Shown here: piece after piece, positions 38,659 to 47,400 of the stretch
How the letters are laid out: the number at the start of each line of letters is the position of its first letter
Numbering within the stretch: position 1 is the stretch's first letter
NCBI GenBank assembly: GCA_002842215.1
Contig: PHCC01000001.1
Location: 257,199-321,198, forward strand
Reading direction: 5' to 3'
Source of the DNA: Betaproteobacteria bacterium HGW-Betaproteobacteria-9
GTDB lineage: Bacteria > Pseudomonadota > Gammaproteobacteria > Burkholderiales > Burkholderiaceae_C
Length of the DNA stretch: 64,000 nucleotides
Translations under genes and position numbers: made by a program
The notes under the pieces: model-generated
The model's input: only the letters and a program-made list of their open reading frames with translations
Told to the model about the DNA's origin: nothing
The model's database searches: none

Positions 38659-39387
38659 ATGACTTCTTCCACCACCGAATTCGCCCCGGGCCTCACCATT
38701 CAGGGCTGCACGCCGCCGCTGAACCTCAAGGACTTCAAGCTCATCGCGTTCGACATGGACTCCACGCTCATCAACATCGAGTGCGTGGACGAAATTGCCG
38801 ATGCCGCCGGCCGCAAGGCCGAGGTGGCGGCCATCACCGAAGCCGCCATGCGCGGCGAGATCGCCGACTACAAGGAGAGCCTGCGGCAGCGTGTCGCGCT
38901 GCTGCGCGGCGTGACGGTGGCCCACATGGAGCAGGTGCTGGCCGAACGCCTGCAGCTCAACCCGGGCGCCGAAGCGCTGGTGAAGGCCTGCAAGGCGGCC
39001 GGGCTGAAGGTACTGCTGGTGTCTGGCGGTTTCACCTATTTCACCGACCGCGTGCGCGATCGGCTCGGCATCGATTTCACCCGCTCCAACGTGCTGGAAA
39101 TCGAGAGCGGCCCCAACTGTGGCCAGCTCACCGGCCGCATGGTGGACCAGGCCTGGGGCGACATCTGCGATGGGGCGGAAAAGCGCCGCACGCTGCTGGA
39201 AGTGGCCTCCCTGCTGGGCATCGAACCGGGCCAGTGCATCGCCATGGGCGACGGCGCCAACGACCTGCCGATGATGAGCGTCGCGGGCCTGTCGGTGGCC
39301 TACCACGCGAAGCCCAAAGTGCGTGAACAGGCCATGGTCGCCATCAATCAAGGTGGTCTCGACCGCCTGCTCGAAGTGCTGCGCTGA
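38659..39387 (+). CDS. serB: Phosphoserine phosphatase
   Basis: SerB makes L-serine from phosphoserine. The 242-residue HAD phosphatase has FDMDST with nucleophile Asp32 and Asp34, LVSGGFTYF, and GDGANDLPMM for metal binding. Unlike E. coli SerB it lacks a long N-terminal ACT extension, as is usual for Burkholderiales. ATG at 38659. The next gene begins eight bases after the stop. Confidence 0.95.
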   Translation: MTSSTTEFAPGLTIQGCTPPLNLKDFKLIAFDMDSTLINIECVDEIADAAGRKAEVAAITEAAMRGEIADYKESLRQRVALLRGVTVAHMEQVLAERLQLNPGAEALVKACKAAGLKVLLVSGGFTYFTDRVRDRLGIDFTRSNVLEIESGPNCGQLTGRMVDQAWGDICDGAEKRRTLLEVASLLGIEPGQCIAMGDGANDLPMMSVAGLSVAYHAKPKVREQAMVAINQGGLDRLLEVLR

Positions 39388-39394
39388 GCCGCGC

Positions 39395-39955
39395 ATGAAA
39401 GCCGCTCACGGCTGGTGGGTGCGCCTGCGCCAGAACCTGCGCACACGCTGGCAAAACCACCTCGGCACGCTGGCGCTGGTGCTGGCCGTGGTGTTCGGCG
39501 TGCAGGCGTGGCAGACGCGCCATGTGCCGACCGGCCCTGCGCCCGATCTGGCCTTCACCCTGATCCAGCCCGACGGCAGCCGTGTCGACACCACCCTGGC
39601 CGTCTGGCGCGCGCAGCACCCGGGCCAGCCGGTGGCGCTGCACATCTGGGCCGAGTGGTGCCCCATCTGCCGCACCGAGGAACACAGCGTCACGCGCCTG
39701 GGGCGCGACTGGCCGGTGCTGACCGTGGCCATGCAGTCGGGTCAGGCCGATGCCGTGGCCCGCGTGCTGGCGAAACGGGAACTGCCCTGGGTCACCGCCA
39801 TCGACCCGCGCGGTACGCTGGCGCAAACGCTGGGTTTTCGCGCCGTACCCGCGTTCGTGGTGGTGGATGCCGATGGCCGTCTGCGCAGCGCTAGCGTGGG
39901 CTACACCAGCGAGATCGGCATGCGTTTGCGGCTGTGGTGGGCGAAGCTCGTCTGA
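39395..39955 (+). CDS. Membrane-anchored thioredoxin-fold protein (TlpA/ScsD-like)
   Basis: A 186-residue protein with one N-terminal membrane anchor (about 23-39) and a periplasmic thioredoxin domain with redox motif WCPIC (Cys89, Cys92) and the cis-Pro region RAVPAFVVVDADG. This active-site type and length match protein disulfide reductases of the ScsD/TlpA group. It probably reduces periplasmic disulfides, possibly under copper stress. Co-directional with serB, eight bases apart. Confidence 0.88.
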   Translation: MKAAHGWWVRLRQNLRTRWQNHLGTLALVLAVVFGVQAWQTRHVPTGPAPDLAFTLIQPDGSRVDTTLAVWRAQHPGQPVALHIWAEWCPICRTEEHSVTRLGRDWPVLTVAMQSGQADAVARVLAKRELPWVTAIDPRGTLAQTLGFRAVPAFVVVDADGRLRSASVGYTSEIGMRLRLWWAKLV

Positions 39956-39967
39956 CGAAACGCCCTT

Positions 39968-40330
39968 TCAGCCTCCAGCGCGCTTGACCTTGTGGCCCGC
40001 TGCCTGCAACGAGGCCATCACTTTGTCCACGTGATCGCCCTGGATTTCGATCACGCCGTCCTTCACCGTTCCACCGGTGCCGCAAGCCGCCTTGAGCTGT
40101 TTGCCCAGCGCGGCGAGTGCCGCGGCATCGAGCGCCAGCCCTTTCACCAGCGTCACCGCCTTACCCCCCCGGCCCTTGGTTTCGCGCGACACCCGCACGA
40201 TGCCGTCGCCCGACGGTACCGGCTTCTGACCGCAGATGCATTGCGCCACCGGTTGCCGGCAACCGGGACACATGCGACCCGCGTCGGTGGAATACACCAG
40301 GCCGCCCAAAGAAGACAACTTGCTTTTCAT
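39968..40330 (-). CDS. yciH: SUI1/YciH-family translation factor
   Basis: A 120-residue eIF1-like protein. The N-terminus carries MCPGCRQPVAQCIC, a possible small metal site; the SUI1 core is RVSRETKGRGGKAVTLVKGL then AALGKQLKAACGTGGTVKDGVIEIQGDH. YciH influences start-site selection and translation under stress. ATG at 40330; a GTG two codons earlier is possible. Convergent with the thioredoxin gene. Confidence 0.93.
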   Translation of the reverse strand: MKSKLSSLGGLVYSTDAGRMCPGCRQPVAQCICGQKPVPSGDGIVRVSRETKGRGGKAVTLVKGLALDAAALAALGKQLKAACGTGGTVKDGVIEIQGDHVDKVMASLQAAGHKVKRAGG

Positions 40331-40388
40331 GGGCACGCATCGTAACGCGGGCTGCCCCGTGAGGGCCGACCGTTAAACTCGACCCCCC

Positions 40389-41636
40389 ATGCCATTCACC
40401 TCCCTCGGGCTTGCCCCCACCCTCGCCCAGGCCGCTGCCGAAATCGGCTTCACCGCGCCCACCCCCATTCAACTGGAAGCCATCCCCGCCGTGCTCGGCG
40501 GCGCCGATTTGCTGGCCACGGCCCAGACCGGGTCGGGCAAGACCGCGGCCTTTGCCCTGCCGCTGCTGCAACGCCTGCAAACCGGCCCCGTGCACACGCC
40601 GCGGCGCGTGCGCGCCCTCGTGCTGGTGCCCACGCGCGAACTCGCGGCCCAGGTGGGCGAGGTGCTGCGCAGCCTGGCGCAGCACCTGCCCTCCCGCCCC
40701 CGCATCGCTGTGGCGTTTGGTGGCGTGTCCATCAACCCGCAGCTCATGGCGCTGCGCGGCGGCGCCGATGTGATGGTCGCCACGCCCGGACGCCTACTCG
40801 ACCTGGTGGAACACAACGCGCTGAGGCTCTCGGCCGTGGAGCTGCTGGTGCTGGACGAGGCCGACCGTCTGCTCGACCTGGGTTTTTCGGATGAGCTGGA
40901 CCGCGTGCTCGCCTTGTTGCCCGCAAAGCGACAAAACCTGTTTTTCTCGGCCACCTTCCCGCCCGCGGTGGAAGCCCTGGCCGGCGGCCTGCTGCGCGAT
41001 CCGCAGCGCGTGGACGTGCCCACCCCGGCGCAGACAGAAGCCGTGATCCTGCAACGAGCGATCGCCGTCGACGCGGGCCGCCGCACCCAGCTGCTGCGGC
41101 AACTGATCAAGGACAACGGCTGGGAGCGCGTGCTGGTTTTCGTCGCCACACAGTACGCCGCAGAACGGCTCGCCACCAAGCTGCACCACGGTGATCTGTT
41201 TGCCACCTCGTTCCATGGCGGTCTGAGCCAGGGCGCGCGCAAGCAGGCGCTGCAGGAATTCAAGGAGAAGCGCTGGGACGTGGTCGTCACCACCGACCTG
41301 GCCGCGCGCGGCATCGACATCGCGCAGCTGCCCGTGGTGGTGAACTTCGACCTGCCGCGCTCGGCGGTGGACTACGTGCACCGCATCGGCCGCACTGGCC
41401 GGGCGGGCGAAAATGGCCTGGCGATCAGCTTTGTGAGCGCCGACACCGAAGCGCATTGGCGCCTGATCGAAAAGCGCCAGGGCCTGAGCCTGCCGCTGGA
41501 GCAGTTGCCCGGGTTTGAGCCCACCGATGTCGCCACGCCCGCCGGGCCCGCCAACGGCGGCGTCAAGGGCAAGCGCCCGAGCAAAAAAGACAAGTTGCGC
41601 GCGGCTGCAGCCGCGAAAACCGGCCAGCCGGAGTAG
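40389..41636 (+). CDS. DEAD-box RNA helicase (RhlE-like)
   Basis: A 415-residue ATP-dependent RNA helicase. Q-motif FTAPTPIQ, Walker A AQTGSGKT (45-52), PTRELAAQ, motif II DEAD (156-159), SAT in FFSATF, and C-terminal HRIGRTGRAG all present. The basic tail (KGKRPSKKDKLRAAAAAK) resembles RhlE and related helicases used in ribosome assembly or mRNA decay at low temperature. Which of the several paralogues it is cannot be told. Confidence 0.93.
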   Translation: MPFTSLGLAPTLAQAAAEIGFTAPTPIQLEAIPAVLGGADLLATAQTGSGKTAAFALPLLQRLQTGPVHTPRRVRALVLVPTRELAAQVGEVLRSLAQHLPSRPRIAVAFGGVSINPQLMALRGGADVMVATPGRLLDLVEHNALRLSAVELLVLDEADRLLDLGFSDELDRVLALLPAKRQNLFFSATFPPAVEALAGGLLRDPQRVDVPTPAQTEAVILQRAIAVDAGRRTQLLRQLIKDNGWERVLVFVATQYAAERLATKLHHGDLFATSFHGGLSQGARKQALQEFKEKRWDVVVTTDLAARGIDIAQLPVVVNFDLPRSAVDYVHRIGRTGRAGENGLAISFVSADTEAHWRLIEKRQGLSLPLEQLPGFEPTDVATPAGPANGGVKGKRPSKKDKLRAAAAAKTGQPE

Positions 41637-41649
41637 CGCCGAATCCATC

Positions 41650-41672
41650 GGCCACCCGCTCGCCGGGTGGCC
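41650..41672. terminator. Hairpin between convergent helicase and DUF6172 genes
   Basis: GGCCACCCG (41650-41658) pairs with CGGGTGGCC (41664-41672) over a 5-base loop in the 48-base gap between two convergent stops. No T-run, so termination strength is uncertain. Confidence 0.5.
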
Positions 41673-41684
41673 CACCGCAAAGCA

Positions 41685-42032
41685 TCAGTCGTCGGAATCG
41701 GAAGGCGCGGGCGAAGACCCGGCATCGCCGATCACTTCCTGGCCTGCCGGTCGAGGCTGGCGCACACCGGGCTTGGCCAGCAGCTCCACGTAACACTGTT
41801 CGCCACCCGCCTTGGCCAAAACATCGAGCAGACCGATCAGCTCGGCCGGGTTGGCGGCTTGTGCACTGTCCTTGTCCGCACCGAAGCGGCAGTCGAAATC
41901 CCAGAAGGTGGCGCCTTCAGGCAGATCGCGGCGGCGTTCGCGCTTCATGTATTTGCGGATGTCGTGCTTGACAGCATCGAGCACGCGGTCGGGATTTTTG
42001 CCCTCGGGCCGCAGGGGATAGGTTTTTCGCAT
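41685..42032 (-). CDS. DUF6172 family protein
   Basis: A 115-residue cytosolic protein starting MRKTYPLRPEGKNPDRVLDAVKHDIRKYMKRERR, then PEGATFWDFDCRFG. This pattern matches the small conserved family DUF6172; function unknown. A basic N-terminal half could contact nucleic acid. The C-terminus is a variable Ser/Asp-rich tail. It is convergent with the helicase gene and 54 bases downstream of another small gene. Confidence 0.8.
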   Translation of the reverse strand: MRKTYPLRPEGKNPDRVLDAVKHDIRKYMKRERRRDLPEGATFWDFDCRFGADKDSAQAANPAELIGLLDVLAKAGGEQCYVELLAKPGVRQPRPAGQEVIGDAGSSPAPSDSDD

Positions 42033-42086
42033 GGGGAGTCCTTCAAAGGGAGTGAGCGCCCAGGGAGGACGTGAACGGGGTAGCGA

Positions 42087-42395
42087 TTATGCGGGCAAGA
42101 CGATCTGGTAGCCGCCTTCGTCCAGGTGCCGGTGCGGGCCGAACACCGCTTCGACGGCCGCGGTTTCGGCCAGTTGCCAGTGTTCGAGCACCGTGCGCTC
42201 CTCCACCGTGAGCGCTTCCACGTCGGGCGTGTCGCCATACCGGGCCACGATGGCCTGATAAGCCGCGTACACCGGCGCCACCAATGCGGCATCACCCAGA
42301 GCCGACTCCAGCGCTTTGCGGAACAGCCGCTCGGCCGCCTGGCGCTGCGCGGGCGTGGTGTCGTCGGACACGAAGAGCTGGAGTGTGTAGGTCAT
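42087..42395 (-). CDS. Small conserved-looking protein, function unknown
   Basis: 102 residues starting MTYTLQLFVSDDTTPAQRQAAERLF. Alpha-helical, acidic, with no membrane segment or motif that I recognise; the AALVAPVYAAYQAIVARYGDTPDVEAL part looks like helix pairs. The ATG at 42395 removes an unlikely extension. Same strand as the DUF6172 gene and divergent from the exonuclease gene. Confidence 0.65.
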   Translation of the reverse strand: MTYTLQLFVSDDTTPAQRQAAERLFRKALESALGDAALVAPVYAAYQAIVARYGDTPDVEALTVEERTVLEHWQLAETAAVEAVFGPHRHLDEGGYQIVLPA

Positions 42396-42487
42396 GAAGG
42401 CATCGGGCACAAAGGGGTGCATCGGGGCGCGTTGCACAATGCCCTGATTATCGATCCCGCCTGCAGCAGCCACCCGCCACCGACGCC

Positions 42488-43084
42488 ATGCAAACCACCC
42501 GCCCCACGCCCGACAAGGAAGCCATCGCCCTGCTGCCCGAATTTGACCGCCTGGGTCTGGACCACATCACGCTGGTGGACACGGTGGCACAGGCCCGCGA
42601 AGCGGCGGCGGCGCTGCGTGACCATGCGGCCTGGGGCTTCGACACCGAGAGCAAACCCACGTTCTTCAAGGACCAGGTGTCCGACGGGCCGCACATCGTG
42701 CAGCTCGCCACGCTGCAACGCGCCTGGGTGTTCCAGCTGACGGACACGGCCTGCCGCGAGCTGGTGGCGGGCCTGCTCGCCGACGCCGCGTTCACCAAAG
42801 CCGGTTTTGGCCTCGGCGACGACACCAAGCGTATCGTGAGCAAACTGCTGGTGGAGCCGGCCGGCGTGCTGGAGCTCAACCACGTCTTTCGCCAGCAGGG
42901 CTACCGCAAGGACATGGGCGTGAAAGGCGCGGTGGCGGTGCTGTTCAACCAGCGCTTCATCAAGTCCAAGAAAGCCGCCACCTCCAACTGGGCCAACCCA
43001 CGCCTGAGCGAAGCGCAGCTGGTTTATGCGGCGAACGATGCGTACGCCGCGGCGCGGGTGCACGCGGCGCTCTGCCGTTCCTGA
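42488..43084 (+). CDS. 3'-5' exonuclease (DEDDy family)
   Basis: A 198-residue RNase D-like exonuclease domain protein. GFDTESKP carries the first Asp-Glu pair, the TKAGFGLGDDTKRI region the second Asp, and YAANDAYAA the Tyr-x3-Asp of the DEDDy subclass. It lacks the HRDC domain of RNase D. Substrate, DNA or RNA, is not known. It converges with the permease gene, with only four bases between the stops. Confidence 0.9.
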   Translation: MQTTRPTPDKEAIALLPEFDRLGLDHITLVDTVAQAREAAAALRDHAAWGFDTESKPTFFKDQVSDGPHIVQLATLQRAWVFQLTDTACRELVAGLLADAAFTKAGFGLGDDTKRIVSKLLVEPAGVLELNHVFRQQGYRKDMGVKGAVAVLFNQRFIKSKKAATSNWANPRLSEAQLVYAANDAYAAARVHAALCRS

Positions 43085-43088
43085 ACCC

Positions 43089-44825
43089 CTACACCGCGGT
43101 CAGCGGGAAGAAGACAGGCGTGAGCAGCAGCACCACCACCGAGTAGGTCAGGCTCACCGGCAGGCCCGCGCGGAAGAAGTCGGTCACGCGGTAGTGACCC
43201 GGCGACATGACCATCAGGTGGGTCTGGTAACCAAACGGCACCAGGAAACAGGCGCTCGCGCCGTAGGCCACGACCATCACGAAGGCCGTCGGGTCGACAC
43301 CAAAGGCCCGGGCGGTGGCCAGCGCGATCGGGAACGCCAGCGCGGCCGCTGCGTTGTTGGTCACGAGTTCGGTCAGCACCAGGGTCAGCAGGTACACCCC
43401 GATCAGCGCGCCGTAAACCCCATAACCATCAAAGGCTTGGCGCATCGCATCGGCCACCAGCCGGGCCGCACCCGACGCTTCCAGACCCTTGGCCAGTGCC
43501 AGCGCAGACCCGATCACCATGAGCAGCTCAAAGGGAAAGCGACGGCGCAGCTCAGCCAGGGTCAGCAGCCGGGTGGCGAGGAACACCGCCATCAGCAGCA
43601 TCAAGCCCGGCAGAAGCCCGAGAAGACCCGACGCCGATGCCGCGATCACGAGACCGAAGCCGCCCAGCGCCAGCGCACTCTGGCGTCCGCTCAGGTGCGG
43701 CCGCACCAGGCTGTCGCCCAGCACATGGAAGTTGCGATCCAGGTTGCGGTGCTGCGCAAAATCGGCGCCCACCGCCAGCAACAGGCTGTCGCCCGCTTTG
43801 AGCGGCACGCGCCCCAGCTGTCCTGTGAGCCGCCTGTCACCCCGGCGGATGCCAACCACCCCCGCATCGAACATGGTGCGAAAGTCCATGTCCCGCAGCG
43901 TCTTGTTGGCCAGTTCGGACTCGCTGGAAATGATGACTTCCACCAGGTTGGCGTTGAGCAGCGCGTCCGAACGGGTGCCAAACACCTCCAGGCCCTGGAA
44001 ATGCTGAAGGGCCTGGAACCGGGTCACTTCACCGGTGAACAGCAGCACGTCGTCCACCTCCAGCACCTCGTCCGGACCGACCGGGGAAATCAGGCGTCCA
44101 CCGCGCTCGATCTCCAGCAGGAACAGGCCTTCGAGGTGGCGCAAGCGGTTGGCTTCGATCGAAAGCCCCGCCAGCGGCGAGGTGGGTGACACCCGGGCTT
44201 CCAGAAAATACGGCTGCGCATTGCCTCGCGCATCGGCTGCGTTGCGTGGCAGCCAACGTGCACTGAGTGCAAGCACTGCGATGCAGGCCAGTGCCACCGG
44301 CACCCCCACCCAGGCCAGCTGGAACATGCCGATCGGCGGCAGGTGGCTGCTGACGGCAAACGAGTTGACGACCAGGTTGGTGGAGGTTCCGACCAGGGTG
44401 GTCACGCCGCCGAGGATGGACGCGTACGACAGGGGAATCAACAGGCGCGAGGCCGGAATGGCCTTTTGCCGCGAGATGCTGCCGAGCAGCGTGCCGACCA
44501 CGGCGGTGTTGTTCAGGAAGGCCGAAAACGCCGCCGCCACGCCCATCAGTTTCAGGGTGGCGAAGGATTCTCGTCCGCTCAGCAAGCGCTGTGTCATGCG
44601 CTCCAGCAGTCCCGAGCGCTCCAGCGCCAGCGACACCAGCAGCAGCAGGATCAGCGTGGCCAGCGCCGGGTTGGCATAGCTCGACAGCAAAGCCGTCTCA
44701 TCGATCAGGCCCAACAGGAAGTACGCCGCGGCCCACAGGCTGAACAACACCGCGGCCGACCACCGGCCATGCACCAGCAGACCCAGCAACAGCAGGATCG
44801 ACAGCAGCGTGAGAACGGCGCTCAT
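43089..44825 (-). CDS. SLC13/DASS family permease with RCK_C domains, candidate sulfate transporter
   Basis: A 578-residue transporter: membrane segments in residues 1-190, a central soluble part (about 205-385) holding two RCK_C/TrkA_C-like domains (for example PTSPLAGLSIEANRLRHLEG), then a second membrane half with LVTNNAAAALAFPIALATA. The conserved SNT-type motif FLNNTAVV (first half) and TNNAAAA (second) are Na+/anion-site signatures of this family. Gene neighbours cysQ, cysD and cysNC make sulfate the likeliest substrate; this is inference. Confidence 0.9.
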   Translation of the reverse strand: MSAVLTLLSILLLLGLLVHGRWSAAVLFSLWAAAYFLLGLIDETALLSSYANPALATLILLLLVSLALERSGLLERMTQRLLSGRESFATLKLMGVAAAFSAFLNNTAVVGTLLGSISRQKAIPASRLLIPLSYASILGGVTTLVGTSTNLVVNSFAVSSHLPPIGMFQLAWVGVPVALACIAVLALSARWLPRNAADARGNAQPYFLEARVSPTSPLAGLSIEANRLRHLEGLFLLEIERGGRLISPVGPDEVLEVDDVLLFTGEVTRFQALQHFQGLEVFGTRSDALLNANLVEVIISSESELANKTLRDMDFRTMFDAGVVGIRRGDRRLTGQLGRVPLKAGDSLLLAVGADFAQHRNLDRNFHVLGDSLVRPHLSGRQSALALGGFGLVIAASASGLLGLLPGLMLLMAVFLATRLLTLAELRRRFPFELLMVIGSALALAKGLEASGAARLVADAMRQAFDGYGVYGALIGVYLLTLVLTELVTNNAAAALAFPIALATARAFGVDPTAFVMVVAYGASACFLVPFGYQTHLMVMSPGHYRVTDFFRAGLPVSLTYSVVVLLLTPVFFPLTAV

Positions 44826-44842
44826 CGCTGCTCAGCCGCGCT

Positions 44843-45613
44843 TCAGCGCAGACCCCAGGCGACAAAGTGGGGGTTGTCCAGGCCCGGCTTGCCGTAGCGC
44901 AGCGGCTGACCGTCCAGCCGCTCGACCGTGCCTCCCGCAGCACTGAGCACTGCGTGGCCGGCGGCGATGTCCCACTCCATGGTGCGGCCCAGGCGGGGGT
45001 AGACATCGGCCTGCCCGCTGGCCACGAGGCAGAGCTTGAGAGAGGAACCGGCGCTCACGTTGTGCGCGACCTTGCGCCCGGCCAGAAACGCATCGAGCGC
45101 AGCGGCATCGCCGTGCGAGCGACTGGCCACCACCGACAGGCCTTCGGGCGGCACGGCGCGGCAGGCGATCGGTGTGCGCTGCCCGCCCTGCTCCAACCAC
45201 GCGCCCAGACCCACGCCACCAGCGTACAACGCGTCCAGGGCCGGGGCCAGCACCACGCCCAGCACCGGCTGGCCGTGTTCCACCAGCGCGATGTTCACCG
45301 TGAACTCGCCGTTGCGGCTGATGAACTCCCTGGTGCCATCCAGCGGATCCACCAGCCAGAAGCGTTCACCGATGGCGGGCTGTGCGCCACCCGACACCGC
45401 CTCTTCGCCCACCACCGGAACCCCGGGTGTGAGCCGGGCCAGGGCTTCGGTGATCAGGTCTTCAGCCCGCTGATCGGCCACGGTCACCGGCGAGGCGTCG
45501 TCTTTGCTGAGCACGTCGAAGTCGGTGGCGTACACCGCCATCACCAGCTCACCCGCAGCGCGCACGATGGGCACCAGTTGCTGCAACAGGTCGGCGTGGT
45601 TCGGTGCGCTCAT
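44843..45613 (-). CDS. cysQ: 3'(2'),5'-bisphosphate nucleotidase CysQ
   Basis: CysQ removes 3'-phosphoadenosine 5'-phosphate, the by-product of PAPS reduction. The 256-residue inositol-monophosphatase-fold protein has GEEAV, the metal motif [10 protein letters not shown] and the second motif [19 protein letters not shown] at 45613. Seventeen bases upstream of the permease gene, so the two form an operon divergent from cysD. Confidence 0.95.
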   Translation of the reverse strand: MSAPNHADLLQQLVPIVRAAGELVMAVYATDFDVLSKDDASPVTVADQRAEDLITEALARLTPGVPVVGEEAVSGGAQPAIGERFWLVDPLDGTREFISRNGEFTVNIALVEHGQPVLGVVLAPALDALYAGGVGLGAWLEQGGQRTPIACRAVPPEGLSVVASRSHGDAAALDAFLAGRKVAHNVSAGSSLKLCLVASGQADVYPRLGRTMEWDIAAGHAVLSAAGGTVERLDGQPLRYGKPGLDNPHFVAWGLR

Positions 45614-45660
45614 GGGCGGGACTCCCTCAGACAAACAATGCCGGTCATTCTATCGAATGG

Positions 45661-45692
45661 TTTAACATCGCTAATAAAGTTAAATGTTTAAC
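45661..45692. promoter_or_regulatory. AT-rich palindrome in the cysQ-cysD divergent region
   Basis: GTTAAA (45679-45684) and TTTAAC (45687-45692) form a perfect palindrome with a 2-base centre; a further TTTAAC occurs at 45661-45666. This is the most AT-rich point between two divergent sulfate genes and 17 bases before the first TTG start of the cysD frame, so it is a good candidate operator for a cys regulator. Confidence 0.45.
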
Positions 45693-45708
45693 ACATAGAA
45701 AGCCCCCT

Positions 45709-46500
45709 TTGAGCGGCAACCAGCTCACGGTTGAAGCCCTGAACAGCCAGCGCCGTCAGGCGGTGCAACTGCGCCTCGAAGGCCATACGCTGAATGCCGT
45801 GAAACAGGCCACGCAGCTGAGCGCGCCCACCATCATTTCGGCGGTCAAAGCCTTCAAGGCGGGCGGCTGGGCCGCCGTCACCGTCAACCCCCGACGCGGG
45901 CGACCGGCGGTGCAGGCCTCGGCATTCAGCCCGGCCCTGGAACTGACCCTGCTGCGCCACATGCTCAGTGGCGACGGCCCGGCCGCCTGGAATGTGAACC
46001 ACGTGGTGCTGTGGTTCAGAGAACACAGTCTGGTGGTGGGGAGGACCGGCATCCTCCTGTGGTGCCGGCGCATCGGCCTGTATCTGCCCGATCAAGCGCT
46101 GCCGCCGAGCCAGCCCGGTCACAAGTGTTATCGGCTGCGCAGCTTCACGCTGCTGCTCGACCCCGGCCAGTACCAGGCCCTGGACTGCCGACCCGTCAGC
46201 CGGGTTGCGGTCGACAGCCGGGGCGCCATCCACTGGCGCCTGCACGCGAGCGACGCCCTGCAAGCCAGCGACCATCTGGCGCTGTGGCGTCCGCTGGCCG
46301 ACGCCAGCCGTAAACCCACCACATTGCTGCTGGCGGGCGCCAGCGCCCTGCAGCGCCTGCCGGAAATCGCCGCCTGGCTGCAGCAACGCAGCGGGTCGGT
46401 GGCCCTCCAGGAACCCGAGGGGACCGCCGCCACGGACGCACCGGTCCGCCCCGCCACTCCCCGCCCCCATCTGTCACCCCAGCCATCCGAAAGCCAAGCC
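45709..46500 (+). CDS. Transposase-type HTH domain in frame with CysD (N-terminal extension or lost separate gene)
   Basis: The 264 codons before the cysD ATG are open and in the same frame as cysD. They start best at a TTG (45709) before [17 protein letters not shown] first helix-turn-helix ([24 protein letters not shown], then FKAGGWAAV) and a Pro-Arg linker RRGRP are followed by a second winged-helix-like part ([14 protein letters not shown] to [12 protein letters not shown]), as in IS630-type transposase DNA-binding regions. No catalytic DDE part is visible. The last 45 residues are a Pro/Ser-rich linker. Either a regulator-CysD fusion protein or a separate regulator whose stop was lost; a possible overlapped stop lies one base out of frame at the cysD ATG. 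An internal start could still make normal CysD. Confidence 0.7.
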
Positions 46501-47400
46501 ATGACGCTGACCCACCTGCAACGGCTCGAAGCCGAGAGCATCCACATCATGCGAGAAGTCGTGGCCGAGACAGAAAACCCGGTCATGCTCTATTCCATCG
46601 GCAAGGACAGCGCCGTCATGCTGCACCTGGCGATGAAGGCGTTTTACCCGTCCAAGCCGCCGTTCAAGCTGCTGCACGTGGACACGCGATGGAAGTTCAA
46701 GGACATGTACATCTTCCGCGACCGCATGGCCAAAGAGCTCGGCCTGGAACTGCTGGTGCACATCAACCCGGACGGCGTCGAGAAAGACATCAACCCCTTC
46801 ACGCACGGCTCGGCCATCCACACCGACATCATGAAGACCGAGGGCCTGAAACAGGCGCTCGATCTTTACGGCTTCGATGCGGCCTTCGGCGGCGCTCGCC
46901 GCGACGAAGAGAAGTCCCGCGCCAAGGAGCGCATCTTTTCGTTCCGCTCGGAACAGCACCGCTGGGACCCCAAGAACCAGCGCCCCGAGCTCTGGAAGCT
47001 CTACAACGCGCGCAAGCACAAGGGCGAGTCGATCCGCGTGTTCCCGATCTCCAACTGGACCGAGCTCGACATCTGGCAATACATCCACCTGCAGAACATT
47101 CCGATCGTGCCGCTGTACTACGCGGCCGAGCGCCCGGTGGTCCACCGCGACGGTACGCTGATCATGGTCGACGACGACCGCATGCCGCTCAAGCCGGGCG
47201 AAGTACCGATGATGAAAAAGGTGCGTTTTCGCACCCTGGGCTGCTACCCGCTCACCGGCGCCGTGGAATCCGAAGCCGCGACGCTGCCCGAGATCATCCA
47301 GGAGATGCTCCTGACCACCACCTCCGAACGCCAGGGCCGCGTGATCGACCACGATTCCGCGGCTTCCATGGAAAAGAAGAAGCAGGAAGGGTATTTCTGA
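46501..47400 (+). CDS. cysD: Sulfate adenylyltransferase subunit CysD
   Basis: CysD is the ATP-PPi-synthetase subunit that makes adenosine 5'-phosphosulfate with CysN. The 299-residue core begins [20 protein letters not shown], has the PP-loop [10 protein letters not shown], the VDTRWKFKD and [15 protein letters not shown] motifs and the typical C-terminus. The ATG at 46501 has a GAAAG about nine bases upstream, but the frame stays open back into a helix-turn-helix region. The stop overlaps cysNC by one base (TGATG). Confidence 0.95.
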   Translation: MTLTHLQRLEAESIHIMREVVAETENPVMLYSIGKDSAVMLHLAMKAFYPSKPPFKLLHVDTRWKFKDMYIFRDRMAKELGLELLVHINPDGVEKDINPFTHGSAIHTDIMKTEGLKQALDLYGFDAAFGGARRDEEKSRAKERIFSFRSEQHRWDPKNQRPELWKLYNARKHKGESIRVFPISNWTELDIWQYIHLQNIPIVPLYYAAERPVVHRDGTLIMVDDDRMPLKPGEVPMMKKVRFRTLGCYPLTGAVESEAATLPEIIQEMLLTTTSERQGRVIDHDSAASMEKKKQEGYF

